The notes: a model not told the origin generated them from the sequence alone. Shown: positions 19,048 to 28,832, counted from the stretch's first letter. The stretch is DNA of 64,000 bases from Acidovorax sp. 1608163 (GCF_003669015.1 NZ_CP033069.1:4288501-4352500), one strand, 5' to 3'. Made by a program: numbers and translations.

Positions 19048-19812
19048 TCAAGTCAGGTGCACGGTGTAGTGAAAGGCGTTGGCATCGCCCCAGGTGGTGC
19101 GCCACTCCACGCAGCGCCCCGCCAGGTTGAAGGCTTTGCGGCGCACCACGGCGCAGGGGTAGCCCGGCGGCAGCGCCAGGTGGGCCGCCACATCGGTGGG
19201 CAAGGCGCCAAAGCCGATGTCGTCAGAAGCGCGGTGCACGTGCACATCGCAGCGCTGGGCAAACAGGGGGTACAGCAAGGGCTCCCACTGGCCCGCATCG
19301 TCATGCTCCAGCGCCGCAAACAACTCGCATGGCAGCCAGATGTGCTCCAGCAAGCGCGGCTGCTGCGCAAGCAACCGCAGGCGCTCCAGCCGCAGCACAG
19401 GCGCCCCGGCGGACAGACCCAGCGCGCGGGACACCTCGGCGGGGGCCGCCACACGCTGCTTGGACAGGATGCGCGACTGCGGGGCTTGCCCTGCAGAGGC
19501 GGCCGATGCAGGGACGGCAGTATCCCACTCGTCGCCAAACCGAAAGAAGCGGAGCATGGAAGCGCCCGGGATGCCCGAGCGCACAAACGTGCCGCGCCCG
19601 TGCACCCGCTCGATCAGGCTCTGCTCAGTCAACAGCTGCAACGCGCGGCGAATGGTGCCTAGCGCCACCGAATGGTCGTGCGCCAGCACTTGCTCGGCAG
19701 GCAAGGCCGTGCCGGGCTGCCATTCGCCCCGCACGATGCGCTGGCGCAGCACATCGGCCAGGGCGGCATAGCGGGCCAAGCCCTGCGTGGGCATGGTGGG
19801 GAGTGTCGGCAT
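19048..19812 (-). CDS. GntR/HutC-type transcriptional regulator
   Basis: A 254-residue regulator. The N-terminal winged helix (residues about 12-78: ALADVLRQRIVRGEWQPGTALP, ALGTIRRALQLLTEQ, HGRGTFV) is typical GntR. The C-terminal half is a UTRA ligand domain. It probably represses the downstream Bug receptor and amidohydrolase genes in response to their substrate. A long imperfect palindrome directly in front of its own start (19815-19846) looks like an autoregulatory operator. Confidence 0.88.
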   Translation of the reverse strand: MPTLPTMPTQGLARYAALADVLRQRIVRGEWQPGTALPAEQVLAHDHSVALGTIRRALQLLTEQSLIERVHGRGTFVRSGIPGASMLRFFRFGDEWDTAVPASAASAGQAPQSRILSKQRVAAPAEVSRALGLSAGAPVLRLERLRLLAQQPRLLEHIWLPCELFAALEHDDAGQWEPLLYPLFAQRCDVHVHRASDDIGFGALPTDVAAHLALPPGYPCAVVRRKAFNLAGRCVEWRTTWGDANAFHYTVHLT

Positions 19813-20137
19813 GGCTGAAAGATATAGTCCTATAGAGGACTTTCAGTGTAAGGCCTTGGCGTGTCCAATGCATGGCAAAAATGTGAATATCTGTTCACAT
19901 TTCCCAGTGCACGGCTTGGCGTGCGATGCGAAGAACCCCCTCCAAGAAGGCTGTTGACGATCTCGCAGCGTCACGCGGCGATCGCCCGGCCCTGGGTAAG
20001 TGCCCCGTCTTCCAGGCTGCCTGAAGAAAACAGAGGCCCTGATTCGCTGCCTCTGCGTTACCATTTGCAACAGCAACGCGGCGATGGGCCCATCCAGGGC
20101 ATCCCCATGCCTCAGCTCACCCCTAGAGGAGATGACG
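19813..20137. promoter_or_regulatory. Divergent control region between the GntR gene and a chemoreceptor gene
   Basis: 325 bases without a gene. Immediately before the GntR start, CTGAAAG (19815-19821) and CTTTCAG (19840-19846) flank an inner repeat AGTCC-TATAGA-GGACT (19826-19841). A second perfect repeat, AAATGTGAA-TATCTG-TTCACATTT, spans 19879-19902. Its half sites TGTGA and TCACA are eight bases apart and not six, so it is not a standard CRP site. Both palindromes are candidate operators for the GntR protein or another regulator. The remaining 230 bases before the chemoreceptor show nothing I recognise apart from the ribosome site AGAGGAG at 20125-20131. Confidence 0.6.
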
Positions 20138-21682
20138 ATGTCTCTGTCGAATCTGCGAGTCGGTTTGCGTCTGGGCCTGGGCTTTGGCCTCTTGCTGTTA
20201 CTGGTGTTGGCCATGGGATTGTTTGCGGTGCACAGAGTCAACCGTGTGCATGGGACGGTGGTCGATCTGGCCACGAACTGGCTGCCAAGCACCCAACAGC
20301 TCGCGGGCCTGAACGAGGCACTGAACCAGATGCGGCGGGCCGAACTGCAAATGATTCTGGGGGGCGACGCCAAGACCATCCAGGACGAAAGCGCGCGCAT
20401 CGACAAGCAGTGGACCCTGGTGCCCAAACTGCTCGAAGCCTATGCCGACACCCTCTCCGAAGGGGAGGAGAAGCAGCTCTTCAACGTGTTCAAAGTCACC
20501 GTGGATCGGTACAAGGAAACGCAGAGCAAGCTGCTGGCCCTGCTGCGCGATGCCAAGACGGATGAGGCTACCGCCTACCTGCGCGGTGACTCGCGTGTAG
20601 CCTTTCGCGCGACCACCGACGCCATCGGCAAGCTCAGTGCTGTGAACGATGAAGGGGCGCGGGAGGCCAATGTGGCAGGAGAGCAAAGCTACCGCACGGT
20701 GCTTTGGGGCATATGGCTCATGATGGCGGGGATGCTGGCCACGGGGGCTGCCGTGGGCTGGTTTCTCACGCGCTCGCTGACTGTGCCCCTGGGCTTTGCG
20801 GCGAAAACCGCGGACCGCATTGCAGACGGTGACCTGACAGGCGAACTTCGCTCCGCGAGAGGGGATGAGCTGGGCGATTTGCTGCGCGCACTGGGACGCA
20901 TGCAAGGGGCCCTTCATGCCTCCGTCAGCGACGTAAGGCGCAGTGCTGACAGCATTTCCATCGCTAGCCAGGAAGTCAGCAGTGGTGGCCAGGATCTATC
21001 GGTGCGCACCGAAGCTGCCGCAGCCAGCATCGAACAAACCTCGGCTGCTTTGCAACAGGTGACCGATACCGTGCGCCAGAGCTCGGCATCCGCACAACAA
21101 GCACACCAGCTGGCATCGGCAGCGTCCGACGTGGCATTGGCGGGCGGCCAAGTGGTTGCGCGAGTGATCCACACCATGGACGGCATTCAGACCTCTTCGC
21201 GCAAGATCGGCGACATCATCGGCGTCATCGACAGCATTGCCTTCCAGACCAACATCCTGGCTCTCAACGCGGCGGTGGAAGCCGCACGGGCGGGCGAACA
21301 AGGCCGTGGCTTTGCGGTGGTGGCCACCGAGGTGCGCACGTTGGCGCAACGCAGCGCGCAAGCAGCCCGCGAGATCAAGCAATTGATCGTGAGTTCGGTG
21401 GACGAGGTCGAGGGCGGAGCCCGGCTCGTGGGCGAGGCGGGCCAGACCATGGACAAGGTGGTGGACTCGGTGCAGCGGGTCAGCCACCTGATCGGCGAGA
21501 TCGCCAGCACCATCAAAGAGCAAAGCCAAAGCGTGGGCGAGGTCAACACCGCCATCTCGCAGCTCGATGGCATGACGCAGCAAAACGCAGCGCTGGTGGA
21601 GCAATCCGCTGCGGCGTCAGAGTCACTGCGCGATCAGGCGGGGCGGCTCATCGCAGTGGTGGCACGCTTCCGACTCCAGTAA
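20138..21682 (+). CDS. Methyl-accepting chemotaxis protein
   Basis: A 514-residue chemoreceptor. Membrane helix 1 spans about 10-33, a periplasmic four-helix-bundle-like sensor about 34-190, helix 2 about 190-212, then HAMP and the coiled-coil signalling domain. The hairpin tip carries the invariant [19 protein letters not shown] and [13 protein letters not shown]. There is no C-terminal NWETF-type CheR tether (it ends VVARFRLQ). I chose the second of two adjacent ATGs because AGAGGAG is seven bases before it. It lies between two Bug receptor genes, so carboxylate sensing is a reasonable guess, but only that. Confidence 0.92.
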   Translation: MSLSNLRVGLRLGLGFGLLLLLVLAMGLFAVHRVNRVHGTVVDLATNWLPSTQQLAGLNEALNQMRRAELQMILGGDAKTIQDESARIDKQWTLVPKLLEAYADTLSEGEEKQLFNVFKVTVDRYKETQSKLLALLRDAKTDEATAYLRGDSRVAFRATTDAIGKLSAVNDEGAREANVAGEQSYRTVLWGIWLMMAGMLATGAAVGWFLTRSLTVPLGFAAKTADRIADGDLTGELRSARGDELGDLLRALGRMQGALHASVSDVRRSADSISIASQEVSSGGQDLSVRTEAAAASIEQTSAALQQVTDTVRQSSASAQQAHQLASAASDVALAGGQVVARVIHTMDGIQTSSRKIGDIIGVIDSIAFQTNILALNAAVEAARAGEQGRGFAVVATEVRTLAQRSAQAAREIKQLIVSSVDEVEGGARLVGEAGQTMDKVVDSVQRVSHLIGEIASTIKEQSQSVGEVNTAISQLDGMTQQNAALVEQSAAASESLRDQAGRLIAVVARFRLQ

Positions 21683-21901
21683 GTCGCCTCTACCTCGCCG
21701 CAGGCTTGGTCACGCCGCAAGCCCCCCTGGCCAGCCCCCCACGGCATCCATTCGACATCTGCCCGGGCACCGCAGCCCAAAACAGCCCTCGCAATGCCCA
21801 GGGAACCTCCGCACAAATCGCCGTGCCGTGTGCATCTGCGGTCTCGGGCGGTCTGCGGCGCACACTTTCCGCTCGATTCGAGCAGAGGGTTCCTAAAGCA
21901 C

Positions 21902-22915
21902 TCACCCCGCTTGGATCTTGCGGGCCGTGATCACCCGGCGCCACTGCACTTGCTGTGTCTTGATGAAGCCCGCCGCCAAACCATCGGTGGCGTTCGGAAA
22001 CACCTCACCCCCAAGGGCCTGCACCTTCGATACCACCTCGGGCACCTTCAAGGCCTTGTTCAGCGCATCGAACAAGCGCTGGCGTTCTTCCTTGGGCAAA
22101 CCCGCCTGCGCCAGCACAGGGTTCCATTCCTGCACTTCGTAATTGGGCACACCCGCTTCCGCCATGGACGGCACCTGCGGCAGCACCTTGGTGCGGCGGC
22201 GCGATGTGACAGCCAGCGCCCGCAGCTTGCCCGACTGCAGCTGCTCGCGCGATGAGGCCACATTGGCAAAAAACAGCGGCACCTTTCCCGCAGCCACATC
22301 GGCCATGGCCGGGCCACCGCCCTTGTAGGGCACATGTTTCAGGGAAATCTGCGTCAGGTCTTCAAACAGCGCGCCAGCCAAGTGCTGGGCCGAGCCATTG
22401 CCCGACGAGGCAAATGCAATCTGGTCAGGCTTGGTCTTGGCCATGCGGACCAGATCGGCCACGGTTTTGGCTTCAAAGGCCGGGTGGCACACCAGCACGT
22501 TGGGGAACACCGCCAACACGCCCAACACCGAGAAAGCCGTATCAGAGTCGTAAGGCAGCTGGGCAAACAGCGATGGATTGACCGAGAAGGACGACGCATC
22601 GAGCAGCAAGGTGCGACCGTTGGGTGCCGCCTTGGCCACGTGCAGTGCCGCCTTTTGCCCGCTGTCGCCGGGCATGTTCTCCACCTCGACCGTGCTGCCC
22701 AGGGCCGCTGAAAAGTGGGGGGCAATGAGGCGTGCCATCAGGTCGGCACCACCGCCCGCCGGGTAAGACACCACCAGCCGCACCGGGCCATTTTGGGCCT
22801 GCCCCAACACCGGAGCGGCCACCGCAGCGGCCCCCACCAGCCCTCGCGATAAAAACACACGGCGCGGATGGGAAACGGGCGCAGCAAATGGCACGGCAGA
22901 AGGCAAGGTGTTCAT
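21902..22915 (-). CDS. Bug-type tripartite tricarboxylate transporter receptor (copy 2)
   Basis: A 337-residue periplasmic receptor, the same length as copy 1 and highly similar along its whole length: VVSYPAGGGADLMAR, LLLDASSF-VNPSL, FPNVLVCHP, SSGNGSAQHLAGALFE and MAEAGVPNYEV-EWNPVLA are shared. The signal region contains PRRVFLSRGLVGAAAV. It is a lone gene on the minus strand, convergent with the chemoreceptor. It probably arose by duplication, and the chemoreceptor now lies between the two copies. It has no adjacent permease genes. Confidence 0.9.
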   Translation of the reverse strand: MNTLPSAVPFAAPVSHPRRVFLSRGLVGAAAVAAPVLGQAQNGPVRLVVSYPAGGGADLMARLIAPHFSAALGSTVEVENMPGDSGQKAALHVAKAAPNGRTLLLDASSFSVNPSLFAQLPYDSDTAFSVLGVLAVFPNVLVCHPAFEAKTVADLVRMAKTKPDQIAFASSGNGSAQHLAGALFEDLTQISLKHVPYKGGGPAMADVAAGKVPLFFANVASSREQLQSGKLRALAVTSRRRTKVLPQVPSMAEAGVPNYEVQEWNPVLAQAGLPKEERQRLFDALNKALKVPEVVSKVQALGGEVFPNATDGLAAGFIKTQQVQWRRVITARKIQAG

Positions 22916-23102
22916 GGCGATGGAAATAGGCGAAAAGGTCGACGATACACATTCTTGCGAATGTCAATCATTGTTAACCCGAAATTTCACGCACTCTAGA
23001 CACCACCGGCAAAGACCACAAGCCGCAAAAACCGTAACCTGTCGTATGCATGCGACGCCCTCCCAAGGCACGCCACGCCTACCCGGCCCCAACGCAGGCC
23101 AA

Positions 23103-24509
23103 TCAGCAGTCTTCGATCAACCGCGCCTTCACGCTCTTGCCCTTGACCCGTCCGCTGTTCAAGCGCGCGGCCACTTGGGCGGCAATCGCCCGGTCCACCG
23201 CCACGTAGGTAGAAAAGTCATTCACGTTGATCTTGCCCACCTGCTCGCGGGTGTAGCCCAGGTCGCCGGTCAGCGCGCCCAGCACATCACCCGCGCGGAT
23301 CTTTTCCTTGCGGCCACCCACGATCTGGATGGTGGCCATGGGCGGCTGCAACGGGCCGTCGCCTGTGGGCTTGAGGTCGGCCAGTGCAAACCAGGTGGAT
23401 TCGCGGCCTTGCAGCACCTCGATCTTGCCCACATAACCCATCTCATCCATGCTCGACAGGTTCAGCGCCAGGCCCTGGGCATCGCCCCGGCCGGTGCGGC
23501 CAATGCGGTGGATGTGGACTTCGGGGTCGGGCGTCACGTCCACATTGATGACGGCAGCCAGGTTGGCAATATCGAGGCCCCGTGCGGCCACATCGGTGGC
23601 CACCAGCACCGAGCAGCTGCGGTTGGCAAACTGCACCAACACCTGGTCGCGCTCGCGCTGTTCCAGCTCGCCGTACAGCGCCAGCGCGCTGAAGCCCTGG
23701 GCTTGCAGCACGCCCACCAGGTCGCGGCACTGCTGCTTGGTGTTGCAAAACGCAATCGATGATTCGGGACGGAAGTGGTTGAGCAACTGCGACACCACAT
23801 GCAGCCGCTCGCTGTTCTTCACCTCGTACCAGCGCTGCTCGATCTTGCCCTCGGCATGCTGGGCCTGCACCGTGATCTGCACGGGCTGCTTCATGAACTG
23901 GGCGCTGAGCTTGGCAATGCCTTCGGGGTAGGTGGCCGAGAACAGCAGGGTTTGCCGCTCTTTGGGGCACTGGCGCGCCACGGTCACGATGTCGTCGAAG
24001 AAGCCCATGTCCAGCATGCGGTCAGCTTCGTCCAGCACCAAGGTGTTCAGGGCTTCCAGGGTCAGGTGCTGGCGCTCCAGGTGATCCATCACGCGGCCGG
24101 GCGTGCCCACCACGATGTGCGCGCCGTGCTCCAGGCTCAGCATCTGCCCGCGCAGCGGCACGCCGCCGCACAGGGTTACGACCTTGATGTTTTCTTCGGC
24201 CCGCGCCAGGCGGCGGATTTCGGTGGTCACCTGGTCGGCCAGCTCGCGCGTAGGGCACAGCACCAGGGCCTGCACGGCAAAGCGGCGGGGGTTGAGGTTG
24301 GCCAGCAGGGCCAGGGCAAACGCGGCGGTCTTGCCGCTGCCCGTGCTGGCCTGGGCGATCAGGTCTTTGCCCAGCAGCGCGGGCGGCAGGCTGGCCGCCT
24401 GGATGGGGGTCATCGTGGTGTAGCCCAGCTGCTGCAGGTTGGCCAGCGTCGTGGGGCTCAGCGCCAGCGTGCTGAAGTCCGTGCTGGCTTGGTTTTCTTT
24501 GGAGGTCAT
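23103..24509 (-). CDS. dbpA: ATP-dependent RNA helicase DbpA
   Basis: A 468-residue DEAD-box helicase. The motifs in order are Q motif (GYTTMTPIQAASLP), motif I (ASTGSGKT), motif Ia (PTRELADQV), DEAD (VLDEADRML), SAT (LLFSATYP) and motif VI (HRIGRTGRG). The C-terminal about 75 residues (KIRAGDVLGALTGD onward) are the DbpA RNA-binding domain that targets 23S rRNA helix 92. DbpA acts in 50S assembly. The ATG at 24509 has GG-rich upstream sequence; an earlier in-frame extension is not family-like. Confidence 0.93.
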   Translation of the reverse strand: MTSKENQASTDFSTLALSPTTLANLQQLGYTTMTPIQAASLPPALLGKDLIAQASTGSGKTAAFALALLANLNPRRFAVQALVLCPTRELADQVTTEIRRLARAEENIKVVTLCGGVPLRGQMLSLEHGAHIVVGTPGRVMDHLERQHLTLEALNTLVLDEADRMLDMGFFDDIVTVARQCPKERQTLLFSATYPEGIAKLSAQFMKQPVQITVQAQHAEGKIEQRWYEVKNSERLHVVSQLLNHFRPESSIAFCNTKQQCRDLVGVLQAQGFSALALYGELEQRERDQVLVQFANRSCSVLVATDVAARGLDIANLAAVINVDVTPDPEVHIHRIGRTGRGDAQGLALNLSSMDEMGYVGKIEVLQGRESTWFALADLKPTGDGPLQPPMATIQIVGGRKEKIRAGDVLGALTGDLGYTREQVGKINVNDFSTYVAVDRAIAAQVAARLNSGRVKGKSVKARLIEDC

Positions 24510-24555
24510 GGGATGGATTATCCGGCCCGTGCCTCCAAGAACCTTTCTAACGTGT

Positions 24556-25809
24556 TCAGAGCAACGCCAGCACGCCGATAAATGCCACCGTGTTGGCCAG
24601 CACACCCGGGGCCACGGTGGCGGCATAAGCGCCCCCACCGCTCACCCAGGCAACCCCGCTTTTGCTCACGGCATGCACCAGCAGCGCGGCCATCAGGGCG
24701 TGCTCCACGCCCAGGGCAGCAGGCTGCCCCGGCAAGGCATGCATCAGCACTGCCGCGGCGGCCGCGTGCACATCGGCCAGCCCGGCCAGCAGGGCTCCGG
24801 CCAGCATGCCTGCATCGCCCTGGGTGCGGTCCAGCCAGCGCACGCCCACCTGGATGCCCGTCAGCAGCAAGGTGATCAGCACCACATCGCGCAGTTTGAA
24901 CATGGGAGCGTCGGCGGCCAGGGCGGCAGAGGGGGCCGTCTGCTCGCCCGCCCCCCGCAGCAGCCACAGCCCCCAGGCACCAGCCACCAAGCCCCCGGCC
25001 AGCGCTGGCAGCGCCAGGCGCGGCAGCCACTGCGGCTGCACCGTGGCGGCCACCACCAGCACATGCAGCATGGTGGCCACGCACGACAGCACCGCGCCGC
25101 TGGCCTGTGCACGGGCGCTGGACTTGCCTGCGCGCACCTCCATGCCCAGGCTGGCAATAGTGGCGGTGCTGGAGACAAAGCCCGACGCCAGCGCCGACAG
25201 CGCCACGGCCTGGCGTGCCTGCATCAGCCGCCGCGCCACATGGGCCAGCGACTGGATGAGCAACAGCACGATCACCAGCCGCAGCACCACCTGCGGATTG
25301 AGCAGGTCCTGCAGCAGCGGCTGGTTGGGCACCAGCGGAAACACCAGCAGCGCCAGCGCCGCCAGCACCAGGCCGCTGCGCACCTCGCCGGGCTGCAGCC
25401 AGTGGTTTGAAAACTCATGCAGCGGCCCGCGCAGCGCCAAGATCCCCGTCACCGTCACGGCCAGCGCGGCCCCCAGCAAGCGGTTGCTGGCGCACAGCAC
25501 GCCAATCAGGTAGGCCATCAGCAAGGCAATCTCGGTGGCCACACCGGGGTCTTCCGAGCGATCGCGCACATAGGCCACCACGCCCAGCGCCGCCACAAAG
25601 GTGGCGCCCACCCCCAGCAGCACCACCGAGCCCGACAGCGCCGCCACCGCCCCGGCCAGACTGACCAGCGTGAACGAGCGCACCCCCGCCAGCGCCCGGT
25701 GCGGCCCGCTGCCCTTGCGGCGCTCACGCTCAATGCCCATCAGCAAGCCACACCCCAGCGCGCTGGCCAGCACCGCCAGTGCGGCATAAAAGCCTTGTAA
25801 ATCCTGCAT
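24556..25809 (-). CDS. MgtC/SapB and DUF4010 membrane protein
   Basis: A 417-residue polytopic membrane protein with about 12 hydrophobic segments. The N-terminal third is MgtC/SapB-like (GCGLLMGIERERRK, GVRSFTLVSLAGAVAAL). The rest is DUF4010 (SGFVSSTATIASLGMEVR, SGVAWVSGGGAYA). MgtC domains are linked to magnesium stress and ATP-synthase regulation; this long fusion form has no settled function. The frame is open far upstream, but that portion is antisense to amn. The ATG at 25809 or a GTG four codons earlier is the likely start. Divergent from amn with about 90 bases between. Confidence 0.85.
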   Translation of the reverse strand: MQDLQGFYAALAVLASALGCGLLMGIERERRKGSGPHRALAGVRSFTLVSLAGAVAALSGSVVLLGVGATFVAALGVVAYVRDRSEDPGVATEIALLMAYLIGVLCASNRLLGAALAVTVTGILALRGPLHEFSNHWLQPGEVRSGLVLAALALLVFPLVPNQPLLQDLLNPQVVLRLVIVLLLIQSLAHVARRLMQARQAVALSALASGFVSSTATIASLGMEVRAGKSSARAQASGAVLSCVATMLHVLVVAATVQPQWLPRLALPALAGGLVAGAWGLWLLRGAGEQTAPSAALAADAPMFKLRDVVLITLLLTGIQVGVRWLDRTQGDAGMLAGALLAGLADVHAAAAAVLMHALPGQPAALGVEHALMAALLVHAVSKSGVAWVSGGGAYAATVAPGVLANTVAFIGVLALL

Positions 25810-25899
25810 CCCCACGACCACACCCTTCCTTGGACACCCCATGACAGGCACGATACTCCAGCCCGGCCCCGCGCCAGCGGACTTGTGGACAATAGCGCC

Positions 25900-27399
25900 A
25901 TGGCCCCCACATCCTCCGACTTCATCGCCCCCACCCGCCACACGACGGCCGCCTCGGCTCTGGCGCAGGTGCACCACATCTACAACCACCAGATCGACCT
26001 GCTGCGCGCCAGCATGCAGCGCTTTGTCGCGGGCGAGACCCTGCCCGGCCACGTGCGCGCCTGCTACCCCTATGTGCGCATCCAGACCGACACCGTCTCG
26101 CGCGCCAAGCCCAACCCTGACATCGCCCACCTGGCCTACGGCTTTGTGGCCGGCCCCGGCCGCTTTGAGACCACGCTGACCCGCCCCGACCTGTACCACG
26201 AGTACTACCTGGAGCAATTCCAGCTGCTGCTGCAAAACCATGGCGTGGAGTTGGAAGTGGGCACCAGCCACCAGCCCATCCCCGTGCACTTCTCGTTCAG
26301 CGAGCACGACCATGTCGAAGGCCAGATGAGCGCCGAGCGCCGCACCCTGATGCGCGACGTGTTCGACCTGCCCGACCTGGCCGCCATGGACGACGGTATT
26401 GCCAACGGCACCTGGGAGCCCAAGCCCGGCGAGGCGCAGCCCCTGTCGCTGTTCACCGCGCCGCGCGTGGACTACTCGCTGCACCGCCTGCGCCACTACA
26501 CCGGCACCTCGCCGCGCGCCTTCCAGAACTTTGTGCTGTTCACCAACTACCAGTTCTACATCGACGAATTCGTGCGCCTGGGCCATGAAGAGATGGCCAA
26601 GCCCGATAGCGAATACATCGCCTTCATCGAGCCCGGCAACGTGGTTACCCGCCGCACCGGCCTGGCCGCCGAGCCCGGTGACGAGCTGGGCGCCCCGCCC
26701 CCACGCCTGCCGCAAATGCCCGCCTACCACCTGGTGCGCGCCGACCACAGCGGCATCACCATGGTCAACATCGGCGTGGGCCCGGCCAACGCCAAGAACA
26801 TCACCGACCACATCGCCGTGCTGCGCCCGCACGCCTGGATCATGCTGGGCCACTGCGCAGGCCTGCGCAACAGCCAGCAGCTGGGCGACTACGTGCTGGC
26901 CCACGGCTATGTGCGCGAAGACCACGTGCTGGACGAAGAACTGCCGCTGTGGGTGCCCATCCCCGCCCTGGCCGAGATCCAGCTCGCCCTTGAATCCGCG
27001 GTGGAAGACGTGACCGGTGTGACCGGCGCCGACCTCAAGCGCATCATGCGCACCGGCACCGTCGCCAGCACCGACAACCGCAACTGGGAGCTGCTGCCCG
27101 ACAACCAGCCCCAACGCCGCTTCAGCCAAAGCCGCGCCGTGGCGCTGGACATGGAAAGCGCCACCATCGCCGCCAACGGCTTCCGTTTTCGCGTGCCCTA
27201 CGGCACCCTGCTGTGCGTGAGCGACAAGCCCCTGCACGGCGAAATCAAGCTGCCCGGCATGGCCAACCACTTCTACCGTGAGCGCGTAGACCAGCACCTG
27301 CGCATCGGCATCCGCGCACTGGAGACACTGCGCGCCGAAGGCATGGCCCGCCTGCACAGCCGCAAGCTGCGCAGCTTTGCGGAAGTGGCTTTCCAGTAA
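25900..27399 (+). CDS. amn: AMP nucleosidase
   Basis: A 499-residue Amn, which hydrolyses AMP to adenine and ribose 5-phosphate. An N-terminal Amn-specific domain (about 1-180) precedes a nucleoside-phosphorylase-like domain with IGVGPANAKNITDH, MLGHCAGLRNSQQLGDYVL and the substrate-binding ALDMESATIAANGFRFRVPY segment. It ends within the normal family length. The ATG at 25900 is preceded by GACAAT six bases upstream, a -10-like element that would place the transcript start at the ATG. A GTG five codons upstream is an alternative start. Confidence 0.95.
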   Translation: MAPTSSDFIAPTRHTTAASALAQVHHIYNHQIDLLRASMQRFVAGETLPGHVRACYPYVRIQTDTVSRAKPNPDIAHLAYGFVAGPGRFETTLTRPDLYHEYYLEQFQLLLQNHGVELEVGTSHQPIPVHFSFSEHDHVEGQMSAERRTLMRDVFDLPDLAAMDDGIANGTWEPKPGEAQPLSLFTAPRVDYSLHRLRHYTGTSPRAFQNFVLFTNYQFYIDEFVRLGHEEMAKPDSEYIAFIEPGNVVTRRTGLAAEPGDELGAPPPRLPQMPAYHLVRADHSGITMVNIGVGPANAKNITDHIAVLRPHAWIMLGHCAGLRNSQQLGDYVLAHGYVREDHVLDEELPLWVPIPALAEIQLALESAVEDVTGVTGADLKRIMRTGTVASTDNRNWELLPDNQPQRRFSQSRAVALDMESATIAANGFRFRVPYGTLLCVSDKPLHGEIKLPGMANHFYRERVDQHLRIGIRALETLRAEGMARLHSRKLRSFAEVAFQ

Positions 27400-27414
27400 G
27401 CTCTGCCCCGTTTC

Positions 27415-27450
27415 AAAAAGCCGCACGCGCCACTCCGCGCTGGCGGTTTT
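27415..27450 (+). terminator. Probable amn terminator
   Basis: Just after the amn stop, an imperfect hairpin begins AAAAGCCGC and ends GCGGTTTT, with a second pairing ACGCG/CGCGC inside. It finishes in four T residues. Fair but imperfect, because one G bulges from the stem. Confidence 0.45.
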
Positions 27451-27475
27451 GACCACTGCCCACGGGCCCACAACG

Positions 27476-27664
27476 CCTAGGAGCCTGTTGGACTTGGAGC
27501 GTCGATAGCGAAAACCGTGGGTTTCATCAAAATCGGCCCCAGCGAGGACAGTTTTTGCCGAATTTGCAGTCCCATAGCCGAGCTATGGGGCAAAAAGACG
27601 GTGAAAAATGGACCGCTGCGGTCGATTTGCAGCCGACGATTTCCAAGTCCAACAGGCTCCTAGG
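27476..27664. repeat. 189-bp foldback element with 23-bp perfect terminal inverted repeats
   Basis: The first 23 bases (27476-27498, beginning CCTAGGAGCCTGTTGG) are the exact reverse complement of the last 23 (27642-27664). The centre holds another perfect hairpin, CCCATAGC-CGA-GCTATGGG (27571-27589), flanked by TTTTTGCC and GGCAAAAA-like arms. It encodes no transposase. Both ends read CTAG at the boundary, compatible with a 4-bp CTAG target duplication. It resembles a non-autonomous MITE-like element between amn and the cyclase gene. The open frame that crosses it into the cyclase is accidental. Confidence 0.8.
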
Positions 27665-27686
27665 TGGCGGGCCTGCTGACTTTTCA

Positions 27687-28832
27687 ATGACCCTGGACTT
27701 TCTCACGCTGATGGCCGTGATGGCGGCCAACCTGTTCGCCATCTCGGCGGCGCTGCCGCTCGTCATGGGCCGCGACGTGAGCCAGGCTGCGCGCAACGTG
27801 CAGGCCAGCATGCTGCTGCAGGCCCTGGCGTGGGCCGCCATCATTGCCTCGTCCACCCTGTGGGACCAAGCCCTGTCCACCCTGTCGATGGCCTGCAACG
27901 CCTGGGCACAGTGGCTGCTGTACCGGGCGCTGCGCGAATGGCTGGGCGCGCGCCCCTTCAAGCGCACGCTGCTGGCGCTGGTGTGCCTGATGCCGCTGGG
28001 CTATGCCCTCGGCTTTGGGCACTACGCCTTTCGCGTGGGCTGGGCCAACTTTTTGATGGCTGCAATTTTGCTCATCGTGGCCCGTGCCACGCTCTACCCG
28101 GCAGCACCCACCACGCCGGCCGATGCGCGCTGGCGCCGCCTGCTCATGCTGTGCCTGCTCACTTCGGCGGGCTTCACGCTGGCGCGAGGCGTGCTGGGCG
28201 CGTTCACCGACCAGTACCCCAGCTTTCGCACGCCCCACCCCGTCAACCTGGGGGCCGCCGTGGCCACCAACATCAGCCTGGTGCTGGGCACCGTCGCCAT
28301 CCTGGTGGCCTGGCATGCCGAGGCCGAGCGCAAGCTGCGCGACCTGGCCATGACCGACGGGCTGACCGGGCTGGCCAACCGCCGCTCGTTTGCCGCGCAA
28401 GGGGCCGCCATGATCTCGCACGCACAGCGCCACCGCCTGCCCCTGACGGCGCTGATGCTGGACATCGACCACTTCAAGCAAATCAACGACACCCTGGGCC
28501 ACGAAACCGGTGACCGCGCCCTGCAACTGTTTGGTCGCCTGCTTCAAGAGTGCCACCGCAGCGGCGACATGGTGGGCCGCCTGGGCGGTGAAGAGTTTGG
28601 CGTGCTGCTGCTGCACAACAGCGCCCCGGCAGGCACCTCGTTTGACCGGCGCCTGCGCAAGCGGCTGGCCGAGTGCAGCGTGCCGGAGCTGGGCTTTGCG
28701 CTCAACTACAGCGCTGGCATGGCCGTGCTGACGCCCCAGGACGACGCACTGACCCCGCTCATGGCCCGGGCCGATACCGCTCTGTATGCCGCCAAAGCCG
28801 CAGGCCGGGGGCAGCTGCTGGCGGCCCGCTGA
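27687..28832 (+). CDS. Membrane diguanylate cyclase (GGDEF)
   Basis: A 381-residue protein. The N-terminal about 210 residues hold six or seven hydrophobic segments of no recognised sensor family. The C-terminal GGDEF domain (from LAMTDGLTGLANRRSF) has active-site GGEEF (RLGGEEFGVLLL). The RSGD motif five residues before it is the RxxD inhibitory site, so product feedback is likely. It makes c-di-GMP. The ATG at 27687 was chosen because sequence upstream belongs to the foldback element; no good ribosome site is visible, which leaves the start uncertain. Confidence 0.88.
   Translation: MTLDFLTLMAVMAANLFAISAALPLVMGRDVSQAARNVQASMLLQALAWAAIIASSTLWDQALSTLSMACNAWAQWLLYRALREWLGARPFKRTLLALVCLMPLGYALGFGHYAFRVGWANFLMAAILLIVARATLYPAAPTTPADARWRRLLMLCLLTSAGFTLARGVLGAFTDQYPSFRTPHPVNLGAAVATNISLVLGTVAILVAWHAEAERKLRDLAMTDGLTGLANRRSFAAQGAAMISHAQRHRLPLTALMLDIDHFKQINDTLGHETGDRALQLFGRLLQECHRSGDMVGRLGGEEFGVLLLHNSAPAGTSFDRRLRKRLAECSVPELGFALNYSAGMAVLTPQDDALTPLMARADTALYAAKAAGRGQLLAAR

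Noticed and set aside
19882..19899. CRP-type site TGTGA...TCACA
   Set aside because: The half sites are separated by eight bases instead of six. I kept it only as an unassigned palindrome.
25810..27471. A minus-strand frame that extends the MgtC/DUF4010 gene to 971 codons
   Set aside because: The upstream 550 codons are the exact antisense of amn and low-complexity (His/Val/Gln rich). Only the last 417 codons resemble a protein family.
27555..27686. N-terminal extension of the diguanylate cyclase through the foldback element
   Set aside because: The residues come from the inverted-repeat element and do not resemble a protein. The first hydrophobic segment starts right after the ATG at 27687.
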